Below, in pieces: positions 1 through 8,619 of a stretch of DNA of 64,000 bases (position 1 is the first letter of the stretch; every line of letters starts with the position of its first letter). The translations under genes and the position numbers were made by a program. The notes beneath the pieces are model-generated. The model searched no databases and was not told the DNA's origin. It was given only the letters and a program-made list of their open reading frames with translations. The stretch covers positions 26,156-90,155 of the forward strand of contig NZ_JAANMS010000011.1 of the NCBI RefSeq assembly GCF_011250565.1, given 5' to 3'. This stretch comes from Nocardioides sp. IC4_145. GTDB lineage: Bacteria > Actinomycetota > Actinomycetes > Propionibacteriales > Nocardioidaceae.

Positions 1-1164
1 GGCACGGGCGGGTCCGGGAAGGACGTCGGCGGCGTCTTCGCGCGATTGGTCGCCGTCGAACTCGTCGTGCTGGCGGGCGCCGCCGGTATCGGCGTCGCCT
101 TGAGCCGTACCGCACCTCCAGCCCCAGCGGGCGGCCAGGAACCCCTCACGACCGCACAGTCCATGCTCGGTAAGGCCATGCCGCCGGCCCTTGACGCGGC
201 GGGCTGGTTCACCCGTTGGAGTTTGGACACCCTGTTCTTGCCGATCGCGATCGCGGCGATCGCCTGGTATCTCATTGGCGTGCGCCGGCTGCGCAGACGG
301 GGCGTGGCTTGGTCCAGGCTGCGCACAGCCTCCTGGATCACCGGCTGGTTGTTGTTCATCTGGGCAACCAACGGCGCGCCGAACACCTATGGGCGCGTGT
401 TGTTCAGCATGCACATGGTCCAGCACATGACCATCGCCACGGCGGTGCCGACGTTCCTGGTGCTGGGAACACCAGTGACGCTGGCGTTGCGCGCGCTGCG
501 CCGCCGAACCGACGGATCGCGCGGCCCACGGGAATGGCTGCTGCAACTGGTCCACTCCCTGCCGGCACAGCTGCTTGGCCATCCCGTGGTGGCCTCGGCG
601 CTGTTCGTCGTTGGCATGGTCGCGTTCTACTACTCCTCGCTGTTCGAAACATCGTTGGAGGCGCACACCGCCCACGTGTTGATGACGGTGCACTTCATGG
701 TGTCGGGCTACCTGTTCGCCGAGGTGATCGTCGGCGACGATCCCGGCCTGCGACGGCCTCCGTACCCCTTGCGGGCGCTGTTGGTCATGATCACCTTCGG
801 GTTCCACGCCTTGTTCTCGGTCACGCTCATGTCCAGCAGTCGCATCCTGGCCGAAGACTGGTTCGCAGCCCTCGGACGAGGCTGGGGCGACACGCTGGCC
901 GGCGACCAACACCTCGGCGCGTCCATCGGGTGGGGCATGGGCGAGTACCCCCTGGCGGTGATGGCGATCGCGCTCCTGGTTTCGTGGGTTCGCGCCGATC
1001 GGCGCGAGCGGCGGCGATTCGACCGGCACGAAGACCGCGAGAACGGACGACAACTGGCGCAGTACAACGACTACCTGCGCCGGCTCTCCACCGCGGGCCA
1101 ACAGTCGTCAACGCCTACCATGACAAGCAGCGGCGACACATCGACGAAGGACAGCGACGCATGA
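1..1164 (+). CDS. CopD-CtaG type copper/cytochrome oxidase assembly membrane protein, 5' end outside window
   Basis: The reading frame is open from the first base, so the N-terminus lies upstream. The first residues seen (about GGVFARLVAVE followed by a hydrophobic stretch) resemble the end of a CopD copper-transport domain. The remainder is a caa3-type CtaG domain with about seven membrane segments, the NGAPNTYGRVLFSMHMVQHM region and several membrane histidines expected for copper handling. CopD-CtaG fusions are common in actinobacteria and are thought to move copper across the membrane or deliver it to oxidase. The stop overlaps the start of the BlaI gene (ATGA), so it is the first visible gene of an operon with a BlaI repressor and an M56 protease. 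Assignment of the CtaG part is firm; the CopD part is inferred from a few residues. Confidence 0.85.
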   Translation, partial: GTGGSGKDVGGVFARLVAVELVVLAGAAGIGVALSRTAPPAPAGGQEPLTTAQSMLGKAMPPALDAAGWFTRWSLDTLFLPIAIAAIAWYLIGVRRLRRRGVAWSRLRTASWITGWLLFIWATNGAPNTYGRVLFSMHMVQHMTIATAVPTFLVLGTPVTLALRALRRRTDGSRGPREWLLQLVHSLPAQLLGHPVVASALFVVGMVAFYYSSLFETSLEAHTAHVLMTVHFMVSGYLFAEVIVGDDPGLRRPPYPLRALLVMITFGFHALFSVTLMSSSRILAEDWFAALGRGWGDTLAGDQHLGASIGWGMGEYPLAVMAIALLVSWVRADRRERRRFDRHEDRENGRQLAQYNDYLRRLSTAGQQSSTPTMTSSGDTSTKDSDA

Positions 1165-1526
1165 GACAGCTCGGACAACTCGAGGCGGCAGTGATGCAGC
1201 GCCTGTGGTCATGGAACCGTCCGGCTTCCGTCCGCGAAGTGCTCGAAGACCTCGTTCAGGAACGCACCCTGGCCTACACCACGGTAATGACCGTCATGGA
1301 CAATCTGCACTCCAAAGGCCTGGTTCGCCGCGAGAAGCAGGGCCGGGCCTACCTCTATGCAGCCAGCTCGACACGCGAAGAACACACCGCCGCGCTGCTC
1401 GGGCAGGTGCTGGCCGACAGCACCGACCGCAGCGCCACGCTGCTGCGCTTCGTCGAGACACTCAACCCCGGCGAAGTTGCGGAACTACGCGCCGCGTTGC
1501 GCGAGCGACCGGAGGAACCGTCATGA
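1161..1526 (+). CDS. BlaI/MecI/CopY family transcriptional repressor
   Basis: A 121-residue protein with the family's winged helix at residues about 5-75 (LEAAVMQRLW; TVMTVMDNLHSKGLVRREKQGRAYLY) and a C-terminal dimerisation helix. Family members repress by binding short dyads and are inactivated by proteolysis triggered by a membrane M56 partner, or by metal in the CopY branch. Here the partner gene follows directly (ATGA overlap) and a copper-type membrane protein precedes it, so copper or redox stress is the likeliest signal. A TACTA...TAGTA dyad in front of dsbA (5655-5676) is a candidate target. Confidence 0.93.
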   Translation: MRQLGQLEAAVMQRLWSWNRPASVREVLEDLVQERTLAYTTVMTVMDNLHSKGLVRREKQGRAYLYAASSTREEHTAALLGQVLADSTDRSATLLRFVETLNPGEVAELRAALRERPEEPS

Positions 1527-2506
1527 CCGCCGCGCTGCTCCTGACGGCCTACGTAGTTGCTGCCGGCAGCGGCGGCGCCCAGGCCCTGCGCCGGTGGACC
1601 TGGATCAACCGCTCGCCCCGCTGCGGGATCCTGGCCTGGCAGGCGCTGTCGTTCTCCGTCGTGCTGGCCAGCTTGTTAGTCGCCATAGCTCTGGCCCTTC
1701 CGTTCTTGCCCCTGCGACATGCCGTCGCTGGCATGTTCGGCGCCCACACGCTGACAGTGATTGAGCACTACGAGACTCCGATGGGCCCGTGGCCGGGCGT
1801 TGCTGCTCTCACCGTCGTCGGGTTCCTCGCGGCCAAACTCGCCCTGGCCGTCACCTGGCGGATCCACCGAGCCGGCCGAGCCCGCCGCGCCCAACGCAAG
1901 ACATTGGCGCTGGTCGGTCACCGACACCCCGAAGGCTTCACCATCATCGAGCACGCCGAGCCGATGGCCTACTGCTTGCCCGGTATCGCCGGCCATCCCG
2001 GCCGTCACGGCACTGTCGTGCTCTCGACCGCGGCGTTGGCACTGCTCACCGACGGCGAACGACGCCTGGTCCTGGGCCATGAGCGCCGTCACTTGCGCGC
2101 ACGGCACGACCTCGCTCTAGCCTGCGCAGACGCCCTGCGAACCACCTTCCCCCGCGTTGCACTATTCAGCGCCGCTCACCGCGAGATCACGGTGCTTGTG
2201 GAGATGGCCGCCGATGACGCCGCCACCACCGCGCCCGAGCGCCGCACCCTCGCTCAGGCGCTCGTCGCGCTGGGGACAGGTACGCGACCCGAGGTCGCGT
2301 TAGGAGCCAGCGACACCGCCGCAGTCCAGCGGGTCCGACGACTCACCGCGCCGGTCCCGCGCCGCCGAGCAGGTCAAGGTTCGATCGTTGCGGTAGCAGC
2401 GCTCGCCGTGCTGTCCCTACCGGTCTCGATCGCGTTGGCCCCCGCCATCGAGGCCGCCGCACGCGAGTGCTGCGCCATCGCTCCGCTAGCGGTCGAACCC
2501 TCCTGA
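1523..2506 (+). CDS. M56 family membrane metalloprotease (BlaR1/HtpX-like)
   Basis: A 327-residue membrane protein with hydrophobic segments near residues 1-15, 35-60, 85-110 and at the C-terminus, and a cytosolic zinc-protease motif HERRH in the middle (LGHERRHLRARHD). There is no penicillin-binding sensor domain, so it is the short BlaR1-like form that usually sits next to BlaI genes in actinobacteria. It probably cleaves the adjacent BlaI repressor in response to an envelope or metal signal; this is inferred from gene order. The start overlaps the blaI stop by four bases. Confidence 0.88.
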   Translation: MTAALLLTAYVVAAGSGGAQALRRWTWINRSPRCGILAWQALSFSVVLASLLVAIALALPFLPLRHAVAGMFGAHTLTVIEHYETPMGPWPGVAALTVVGFLAAKLALAVTWRIHRAGRARRAQRKTLALVGHRHPEGFTIIEHAEPMAYCLPGIAGHPGRHGTVVLSTAALALLTDGERRLVLGHERRHLRARHDLALACADALRTTFPRVALFSAAHREITVLVEMAADDAATTAPERRTLAQALVALGTGTRPEVALGASDTAAVQRVRRLTAPVPRRRAGQGSIVAVAALAVLSLPVSIALAPAIEAAARECCAIAPLAVEPS

Positions 2507-2807
2507 CGATCGGCCCGGGCCGGCCGGCCCGCCCGGCTCCGCCGTCCGACACCCGTCCCCGTCGTCGAACCGCCACGCCACGCCGCCGCCGCTGCCGACA
2601 ACCGACCTGCCCACGCGGGTCCGTACGCGCATCCACCTCGGGGGCCAGGAAGCAGGCGTGTCCATATCGGGCTCGACAGCGACCGAATCACGCCCGACGA
2701 ATGTCCGCAGAGACGTGGCAGTCCGGACCATCCGGCGGGGGCTACGTGGCGGGCCCCCGACCCGCGGGTCTGACGTCGCGGGACCGTCCGACGACCGGAC
2801 GTGCTCG
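2507..2807. other. Intergenic region between convergent genes, no gene seen
   Basis: About 300 bp of very GC-rich sequence between the stops of the M56 and TlpA genes. A strong GC palindrome just after the M56 stop (GGGCCGGCCGGCCC, near 2517-2530) and a smaller dyad near 2785-2800 could fold into terminator-like hairpins, but neither has a clear T tract. No convincing start codon with a ribosome site was found on either strand. Confidence 0.5.
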
Positions 2808-3401
2808 TTAGCGTGCCGAGGTAGCTGAGACCTCTTCGATGAGACCTTCCAGCGTGGACCGGTCCACCTGTCCAATCACCCGAGCGGCTACTGCGCCTCG
2901 AGCGTCCAACACGACGGTCGTCGGCACGGCGGCTGCGGTGAGGGTCCCACTGAACGCCAGGATTACCTCGCCGCTGTCGTCGGGATGCACGCTGTCGTAG
3001 GGCACCTTGAACTTCCGCTCGAACGCGCGAGCCGCATCTGGGCTGTCCCGCACGTTGATGCCCAAAAACCTCACCCGCTCGCGCGCCGCCGATGCGACCG
3101 CTACCAAGTCCGGCGCCTCCGCCCGGCACGGACCACACCACGACCCCCACACGTTGACGACGGTGATCGTTCCGACCAGGTCGTCACCGTCAAGCTGGGC
3201 GCCGTCGAGCGTACGGACCGAGAACGGCGCCAACTCGACGCGGTCCTGCGCGTCGTAGACCTGGACGACACCACCCTCGAGACTCGAATCTCCCTCGGGG
3301 ACCCGATCAGGCCAGAACGTGACCAGCGCCAGGAGGATCACCAACGCGCAGCCCAGCGCCCCGGCAAGGATCCGTCTGGTACGCGCACGGGAGGCGCTCA
3401 C
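2808..3401 (-). CDS. TlpA/ResA-like thiol:disulfide oxidoreductase
   Basis: A 197-residue thioredoxin-fold protein with an N-terminal membrane anchor (residues about 9-29) and the active site WCGPC at residues 88-92 (VVNVWGSWCGPCRAEAP). A cis-proline region follows (AVPTTVVLD). It would act outside the membrane as a reductant, usually in cytochrome c maturation or protection from over-oxidised cysteines. I chose the GTG at 3401 because it overlaps the ccdA stop (GTGA) and gives a normal signal anchor; the frame is open further upstream but only through ccdA. CcdA, the next gene upstream, is the expected electron donor. Confidence 0.9.
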   Translation of the reverse strand: MSASRARTRRILAGALGCALVILLALVTFWPDRVPEGDSSLEGGVVQVYDAQDRVELAPFSVRTLDGAQLDGDDLVGTITVVNVWGSWCGPCRAEAPDLVAVASAARERVRFLGINVRDSPDAARAFERKFKVPYDSVHPDDSGEVILAFSGTLTAAAVPTTVVLDARGAVAARVIGQVDRSTLEGLIEEVSATSAR

Positions 3402-4189
3402 AACGGCGCCTGCCAACCGGCGACGACCGTTTGCAACTGGGCGACCAGCTCCGACCAAACCCCACTCGCCTGCAACACCCCGACCCCAATCAACAGCAGT
3501 CCACCACCCCGAGTGACCCACATCGAGTGCGCTCCGACCCAGCGGAACAGCCGCATCGACCGCGTCAAGGACACCGCCGCCACCAGGAACGGCACCCCCA
3601 GACCGAAGGCGTAGACCAACGACAGGACCGCGCCTCTCGAAGCGGTCGCCGAGGTGGTCGCCAATGTCAACACCGCCGCCAAAGCCGGTCCCACGCACGG
3701 GGTCCAGCCGACACCGAAGGCCGCGCCCAACACTGGTGCACCCCACAGACCGGCTCGGGGTAGCAGACGAGGCCGGACCGTGCGACCCAACAGCGGAAGC
3801 CGACCAGCAACTCCGGCGAACAGCACCCCAAGTGCAATGGTCAATGCACCAGACACGCGCCAGATGACGGTCTCATTTGTCGCCAACTGCGCGCCGATCG
3901 AGCCCAGCGCCAACCCGTAGCTGGTGAAGACGACCGCGAACCCCAGCACGAACAAGCCGGCGCCGGTCACCGTGCGCCACCGACGTGCCGGACGGCCTCC
4001 GCGCAGCTCGCGCGTCACCTCCGACTCAGCGCCCGCCATCCCGGCCACATAAGAGAGGTAGCCCGGCACAAGCGGCAAGGAGCACGGCGTGAAGAACGAC
4101 AACAAGCCCGCCGCCAACGCGACCGGCAACGCGACCAACATCGAGCCGTCGAGGATGGCGCCTTGCGCGCCGCCGAGGTCCATCGTCAC
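3398..4189 (-). CDS. ccdA: CcdA/DsbD-type membrane electron carrier
   Basis: A polytopic protein of about 263 residues with six hydrophobic segments and the two family cysteine motifs, FFTPCSLPLVPGYLSYVAG (Cys36) and GWTPCVGPAL. CcdA carries electrons from cytoplasmic thioredoxin to extracytoplasmic TlpA/ResA-like proteins, and the downstream gene is exactly such a partner. The start may be GTG at 4189 or ATG at 4183; neither has a perfect ribosome site. It lies in a tight operon with VKOR and DsbA upstream, so one transcript carries both an oxidising pair (VKOR-DsbA) and a reducing pair (CcdA-TlpA). Confidence 0.92.
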   Translation of the reverse strand: MTMDLGGAQGAILDGSMLVALPVALAAGLLSFFTPCSLPLVPGYLSYVAGMAGAESEVTRELRGGRPARRWRTVTGAGLFVLGFAVVFTSYGLALGSIGAQLATNETVIWRVSGALTIALGVLFAGVAGRLPLLGRTVRPRLLPRAGLWGAPVLGAAFGVGWTPCVGPALAAVLTLATTSATASRGAVLSLVYAFGLGVPFLVAAVSLTRSMRLFRWVGAHSMWVTRGGGLLLIGVGVLQASGVWSELVAQLQTVVAGWQAPL

Positions 4190-4196
4190 CCGCCCG

Positions 4197-4976
4197 TCAC
4201 ACCAACGTCGACCAATACGACCAGAACCGCACCCCGATCAGTGCAAGCACCCCCAGGTAGGCCAGCAGCAAGATGGGGGCGTGCCATGCCTGGACCGTCT
4301 GCAGCCCCCGGCTCCGCGCCAGCCGAGCGCCAAAGACACCGGCCTCGGCATTGCGCAACGTCAGATACCAGAACATCGGCACCACCACCGCCCACACGGC
4401 CATGCAGTACGGACACAGGGCGCCGATGCGGTACAGACTTTGGAAGGCCAACCACCCCACCAGCGCCAGTGCCGCCGTCACCCCCAGCTGCAGTCCCAGC
4501 CAATACCAGCGCGGCAGCCGTGCCGCCGTCAGCAAGACGACCGCGGTGGTCACCACCACCGGGAACAGGCCAACGCCAAGTAATGGATTAGGGAAGCCGA
4601 ACAACGATGCCTGATCCGAGGCCATCACCGAGCCGCAACTCAGCACCGGATTGAGACTGCAAGACGGAACGTAGGTCGGATCCTCAGCCAAGCGCAGCCG
4701 CTCGATGAGCAGCACCGCGGAGGCGATCAGGCCAACCAGAGCGCCGACCAACAGCCCCCACGCTAGGCGCCGATCGTCGAATGCTCGGCGCACGTCGACT
4801 CGCTCGCCAGCCGAGGCCGGTCCGGCGGCCGCAGGAGCGTTCGAAGGTGGACCTGGCCGTTCAGCGGCCAAAAGCGACGAGCGCTTCCGCGGTGCGGCGC
4901 CCGCGGCAGTAGCCGGCCAGGCACCGCGGTGCCGCGATCCGAGTCCCGAACTGCGACCCGGGCGGCCATCGGTCAC
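4197..4976 (-). CDS. Vitamin K epoxide reductase (VKOR) family protein
   Basis: A 259-residue membrane protein. After a Pro/Ala-rich cytosolic leader of about 70 residues there are four or five membrane helices with the VKOR cysteines: Cys106 and Cys114 in the loop (PSCSLNPVLSCGSVM), and the CPYC active site at 188-191, plus the FGFPNPLLG motif. Bacterial VKOR reoxidises DsbA using quinones, replacing DsbB, and the adjacent upstream gene is DsbA-like. Its start overlaps the dsbA stop (ATGA). Confidence 0.93.
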   Translation of the reverse strand: MTDGRPGRSSGLGSRHRGAWPATAAGAAPRKRSSLLAAERPGPPSNAPAAAGPASAGERVDVRRAFDDRRLAWGLLVGALVGLIASAVLLIERLRLAEDPTYVPSCSLNPVLSCGSVMASDQASLFGFPNPLLGVGLFPVVVTTAVVLLTAARLPRWYWLGLQLGVTAALALVGWLAFQSLYRIGALCPYCMAVWAVVVPMFWYLTLRNAEAGVFGARLARSRGLQTVQAWHAPILLLAYLGVLALIGVRFWSYWSTLV

Positions 4977-5632
4977 TTCTCGATCGCCTCCTTCAGCGCG
5001 GTGTCGAAGTCCTCGACGCTCTGCGGCTGGAAAAGCTGACCGTCGATGTAGAACGTCGGCGTTCCCTGAACGCCCAGCGCCAGCCCATCGTCAACGTCAC
5101 GCTGCACTCGCTCGGCCACCTCCTTGGAGACGTAGTCGGCGTCGAACTGCGCCATGTCGAGGCTCAGGTCCTCGGCAAAGCTGCGGAAAAGGTCGTCGTG
5201 CGGCTCTTGAGCCTCGCCCCACGAGGACTGGGTCTCGTACATCTTCTTGTACATCGCCTCGAACTCGCCCTGGCGTGCGGCGGCCTCCACGGCACGGGCG
5301 GCGCGTTCGGCGTTGAAGTGACCAGGCAGCGGGAAGTAGCGCACCACGAAGGTCACTTCGCCGGCGTACTCCTCCCGAAGCTCCTCCACGATGGGGAAGG
5401 CGGCGCCGCACGCCTCGCATTCAAAGTCCAGGAACTCCACGAAGGTCGTCCCGCTGGCACCCTCTTCGCCGAGTATTCGGCTGTCCTCGCGGACGACCGC
5501 ACTGCGCTCCTCCGGACTGCTGACCGGTTGAGGACCTTCGCTTCCGCGCTGCTGCGCTACGACGAAGACCGCAATCATCAAGACGACCAGGGCCAGGGCG
5601 GCGACAGCCGCGACCTTCGTCTGCGTACGCAT
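4973..5632 (-). CDS. DsbA family disulfide oxidoreductase
   Basis: A 219-residue membrane-anchored thioredoxin-fold protein with an N-terminal signal anchor (residues 7-28), a CEAC active site at residues 72-75 (FLDFECEACGAAFP), and a cis-proline loop GTPTFYIDG near residue 190. The start was set at the ATG at 5632 because a strong ribosome site GGAGGAG lies about ten bases upstream, although the frame stays open farther. It makes disulfide bonds in exported proteins and is presumably recharged by VKOR. First gene of the dsbA-VKOR-ccdA-tlpA operon; its promoter region holds a palindrome (5655-5676). Confidence 0.93.
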   Translation of the reverse strand: MRTQTKVAAVAALALVVLMIAVFVVAQQRGSEGPQPVSSPEERSAVVREDSRILGEEGASGTTFVEFLDFECEACGAAFPIVEELREEYAGEVTFVVRYFPLPGHFNAERAARAVEAAARQGEFEAMYKKMYETQSSWGEAQEPHDDLFRSFAEDLSLDMAQFDADYVSKEVAERVQRDVDDGLALGVQGTPTFYIDGQLFQPQSVEDFDTALKEAIEK

Positions 5633-5654
5633 CAAACCTCGACTCCTCCGGCGA

Positions 5655-5676
5655 TTACTACGCAACATAGTAGTGA
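5655..5676 (-). promoter_or_regulatory. Palindrome TTACTAC-N8-GTAGTGA upstream of dsbA, candidate BlaI-type operator
   Basis: The sequence TTACTAC then eight bases then GTAGTGA forms a dyad 23 bp upstream of the dsbA start; the inner TACTA/TAGTA halves are perfect with a 7-bp gap. It is AT-rich in a GC-rich setting. On the minus strand TATGTT within it could be the -10 element. TACTA...TAGTA dyads resemble operators bound by BlaI/MecI repressors, and a BlaI gene lies 4 kb away. The regulator assignment is inference. Confidence 0.55.
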
Positions 5677-5789
5677 CGTCTCCAGGGCACCGACAATCGA
5701 GGGCACACCCGCACCGGCCGCGACTCCGCCGTCGAGGTTGCCGCCGCCACGGCCAACCCGGACCCTGGACACACAACCGACCGGGGCTT

Positions 5790-6969
5790 GAGCCGCTCAA
5801 CACCACCATCCGGTGCTTGCCGTGGTCGCCTACCAGCGTCACGAGGCCGAGCACGAACCAGTCCGAGGGCCGCGTCGTGCGCCGTCGCGCCACGAGGGGC
5901 GAGTACGTCGCCTCCCGCCGCGTCGTAGGCTGGCAGCTGTCTAAGTGCCTGCGCATCGACCTCGCTTCTGGACGCGCTCGAGATGGGCCTGTGGACCGCC
6001 AACACGTCGGCCACCCCACCGGTGTCATCGCACATCTGGGCGGCGGCCGCGGTCGAGCAGATGGGGGTCGTAGGGTCGGCGCTGACTTCCTGCGCCTTGA
6101 TGACCGGGCCGGCCTTGCTCATTCGGATCAGCTGGTTGACGCCGGTCGAGGCGGCGCTAGTGACGGGACCGGGAACGCCCATGACGGGCCGGTGCAAGGC
6201 GTCGATCTACCGCGCGGTGGGTAGGGGGCCGCTGCGGGAGGCTCGTTCGACGACCACCGTGCCATCGGACGGGCCGGCGACGATCCGGTTCGTCGCGCGG
6301 AACCGGGTGCGGGTGAGCGCGGTTCCGGGTGGCGCTTCGGTCACGACGAGGCCGCGATCGACGAGCGCCTCGAGCAGCTGGGCGTGCGCGGCCGGGTAGG
6401 CCGGTCGACCCCGCACGGCATCACGGCGATGGTCCGGCCGCCCCCGAGGAGGGCGCCGCGGTGGGCGGCCTGATTGACGCCGTAGCGATCCGCTGACGAC
6501 AGGGTGGCCCATGGCCGCGAGGTCCCGGCCTAGCTCGGTGGCCCAATGCGTCCCGTAGTCCGTCGCGGCGCGCGCCCCCACTACGGCCACGGCGTTGGCT
6601 GCGAGCTGGTGGAGGTCAGCCCTCCCCTGCCCCACAGTCCGACGGGTTCGCCGCCGCGGTCGTGCAGTGCGCCGGCGGCACGCAGCCCCGCGAGCTGGTC
6701 GGCCACTCGGTATCGCCGGGGATGACGAACCGGATGCCGCGGCCGGCGGCCTGCTCGAGGACCTTGCCGGGATCGACGCGGGCGAACTCGTGGCCGATCG
6801 TAAAGCCCCAGTGGTTCTCCACCTCGCCAGCGGCCTCGAGGTAGTCGAGGACCTTCCTGGCACCGAGCTCGCTGACCAAGCCGGTGACGCGCAGGTCGCC
6901 GAGCTCGATGACGCTGCTCAGCTTGACGCGGGCCAGACGATCGTCGACGTCGGCGTGCGGGGTGCTCAT
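5790..6969 (-). pseudogene. Decayed DprA/Smf-like DNA-processing protein
   Basis: The ATG at 6969 overlaps the stop of the upstream small gene. The first ~80 residues read cleanly to DTEWP. Homology then jumps between frames: DQLAGLRAAGALH (about 6,700), RADLHQLAANAVAVVGARAATDYG (about 6,630), YGVNQAAHRGALLGGGRT (about 6,490-6,410) and YPAAHAQLLEALVDRGLVVTEAPPG (about 6,405). An in-frame TAG at 6207-6209 then interrupts before HRPVMGVPGPVTSAASTG, a typical DprA continuation. The C-terminal winged-helix part appears shifted again near 5,850. DprA binds single-stranded DNA and loads RecA; element-borne copies usually sit with ssb, as here. At least four frameshifts plus a stop argue for loss of function. 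The 3' limit is approximate. Confidence 0.75.
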
Positions 6970-7121
6970 TCCGGGCCTCCCCACAGCAGGTCGAGGTCGG
7001 GTTCGTGGATGACGTCGAGGCGCTCGTCGGCCGCGTAGGCCGCGGGCTCGGGTACGACCAGGCGCCGCAGCTGCCGGTCGGTGGTGCTGTGCTGCACCGG
7101 GGTGTCGTCGTCGTGGTCCAT
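6966..7121 (-). CDS. Small acidic hypothetical protein (51 aa)
   Basis: A short frame starting at ATG 7121 with a good ribosome site (GAGGAGG about 10 bases upstream) and ending in an ATGA overlap with the dprA-like gene. The product is acidic and charged (starts MDHDDDTP, ends DLDLLWGGPE) with no membrane segment and no family I recognise. The tight coupling to its neighbours in the ssb operon is the main evidence that it is real. Confidence 0.6.
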   Translation of the reverse strand: MDHDDDTPVQHSTTDRQLRRLVVPEPAAYAADERLDVIHEPDLDLLWGGPE

Positions 7122-7135
7122 CGCGGTGGTCCTCC

Positions 7136-8164
7136 TCAGCGGCCCGGGGCCGGACGGTCGGTGATGGGCTGCGTGCCCGGAATGTCGCGCTGCTGGCCGG
7201 GTGGCTTCGGGACGAAGGACTCGTCCAGCTGGGCGGCGAGGCCACGCATCTGGGTCTGGTACCGCTCCCACTCGCGGGGGTGGATGCCGTTCTGCAGCGC
7301 CGAGGAGGCGATGACGGCCATGGGGTAAGGCCGGTCGGCGGGCACCTGGTCGAGGGCGCACCAGGCCTTCGCCCCGTCACCGTGCAGCCAGCTGGCGAAG
7401 CCGTGCATGGAGGCCGGCGCCGCGCGGACCTCGTCAGGAGCGCGGCGGGTGAGGTCGTTCCACAGGGCCATGTGGGAGGTGCGGTTCTCGCGGCTCATGT
7501 CCTCCCAGAGCGCGTCGCGGGTGCTGATCGTCTCCAGGGCCACCAGCATCCGTGCGCCGTCGACGTCGGAGAGCCGATTGCCGTCGGCGTGGAACTGCTC
7601 GAGCCGGTCCAGTGCCCAGTCCCGCTCGAGGGCGGGAGTGCTGTCCGCGGCCGCGGCCCGGGCCGCGGGGAGCAGCTGGGCGATCGGCTCCCGGTCACCG
7701 ACCATGGAGGCGGCCAGCGAGGCGCGACTGGCCGCCGGCTGGGCGGCGCCGGTCAGGACGGTGGCGGCCGCGATCAGCTCGGCGGTCGCCTGGGTCTGCA
7801 GCCCGGTCTGGCCGGTGTTGAACTCACGCCACCGCTCGCCGTCGGCCCACAGCCGGATGTGGGTGCTGATGCCCAGGGTCTCGAGCCGGTTGGACAGATG
7901 CTGGCTGGCCAGCTCGGCGCTGCGACGGTCCTCGGTGAAGCAGAGGATCGCCAGCCGGGCTCCGGGGCGGGCGTGGCGGCCGTACGGGCCGCTGAGGGCC
8001 TCCCACACGTCCTCACGGTCTACGGCCGTCTTCGGCAGGTCGACGCGAGTGATGGGCAGCCCGGGCCGGAAGGGCACGAGCACGATCGACTCCTCCGGCT
8101 TGAAGCCGAGGACGTGCGGCACCGCGGCCAGCAGCTCGTCCGGGGACTGTACGACGAGATCCAT
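7136..8164 (-). CDS. DUF4192 domain-containing protein
   Basis: A 342-residue soluble protein that fits the actinobacterial DUF4192 family, with the N-terminal signature DELLAAVPHVLGFKPEESIVLVPF. The biochemical role is unknown. The ATG at 8164 has a strong GAGGAGG ribosome site. It is the second gene of the ssb operon. DUF4192 genes are frequent on actinobacterial plasmids and conjugative elements next to ssb and dprA-like genes, which suggests a DNA maintenance role, but nothing in the sequence shows an activity. Confidence 0.85.
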   Translation of the reverse strand: MDLVVQSPDELLAAVPHVLGFKPEESIVLVPFRPGLPITRVDLPKTAVDREDVWEALSGPYGRHARPGARLAILCFTEDRRSAELASQHLSNRLETLGISTHIRLWADGERWREFNTGQTGLQTQATAELIAAATVLTGAAQPAASRASLAASMVGDREPIAQLLPAARAAAADSTPALERDWALDRLEQFHADGNRLSDVDGARMLVALETISTRDALWEDMSRENRTSHMALWNDLTRRAPDEVRAAPASMHGFASWLHGDGAKAWCALDQVPADRPYPMAVIASSALQNGIHPREWERYQTQMRGLAAQLDESFVPKPPGQQRDIPGTQPITDRPAPGR

Positions 8165-8178
8165 CAGAGCGAACCTCC

Positions 8179-8568
8179 TCAGCCGGCCTGGGCCGCGTGG
8201 GGGGCGCGCTCGATGCGCGCGGAGACGTACTTGAGCGACAGGCAGACCTCGCCGAAGCGGTTGTCGACGATCACGACGTCCTTGGTGCGCTTCTCGCCGG
8301 TCTCCTTGTCAGCCCAGGCCTCGGTGCGCTCGAGGCCATGGACGAAGATCGGGTCGCCGGATCCGCAGCTGTCGTGCACGTGGGTGGCGGCCGAGCCGGA
8401 GAGCTTGACGTTGAGGGCGGTGGGTTCGTCGTTGACCCACTCCCCCTGGTCGTTCTGGGTCCGGCGGTTGGCCAGGACCCGGCGGCTGACGAACGGCTTG
8501 TTCTCGCGGGTGTGGAGCAGCTCTGGCGCCTCGGCCAGGTTGCCGGCGAAGGTGCCGGTGGTGGACAT
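8179..8568 (-). CDS. ssb: Single-stranded DNA-binding protein
   Basis: A 129-residue OB-fold protein beginning MSTTGTFAGNLAEAPEL, with the SSB pattern of strand-forming blocks (VLANRRTQND, GDPIFVHGLERTEAW, TKDVVIVDNRFGEVCLSLKYV). It lacks the acidic DDxPF tail of chromosomal SSBs, which fits a plasmid or element type that coats transferred single strands. The ATG at 8568 is preceded by AGGAGG. The leader carries a 10-bp inverted repeat that includes part of this ribosome site, and one copy of the element-wide 35-bp promoter-like motif (8610-8644). It heads the operon with the DUF4192, small and dprA-like genes. Confidence 0.9.
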   Translation of the reverse strand: MSTTGTFAGNLAEAPELLHTRENKPFVSRRVLANRRTQNDQGEWVNDEPTALNVKLSGSAATHVHDSCGSGDPIFVHGLERTEAWADKETGEKRTKDVVIVDNRFGEVCLSLKYVSARIERAPHAAQAG

Positions 8569-8576
8569 GACTTCCT

Positions 8577-8619
8577 CCTAGGTGACAGCGAAAGGCAATC
8601 GCTCCCGCAGTCACCTAGG
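8577..8619 (-). repeat. Perfect 10-bp inverted repeat overlapping the ssb ribosome site
   Basis: CCTAGGTGAC at 8577-8586 and GTCACCTAGG at 8610-8619 are exact reverse complements separated by 23 bp. The arm nearest the gene includes bases of the AGGAGG ribosome site. If transcribed, the hairpin would hide the ribosome site; if the outer arm is the -10 element, the inner arm may instead be a second binding site. Confidence 0.7.

Noticed and set aside
5790..6969. Programmed ribosomal frameshifting as explanation for the split dprA frames
   Set aside because: Several shifts in both directions plus a stop codon, without slippery sites in common, fit decay better.
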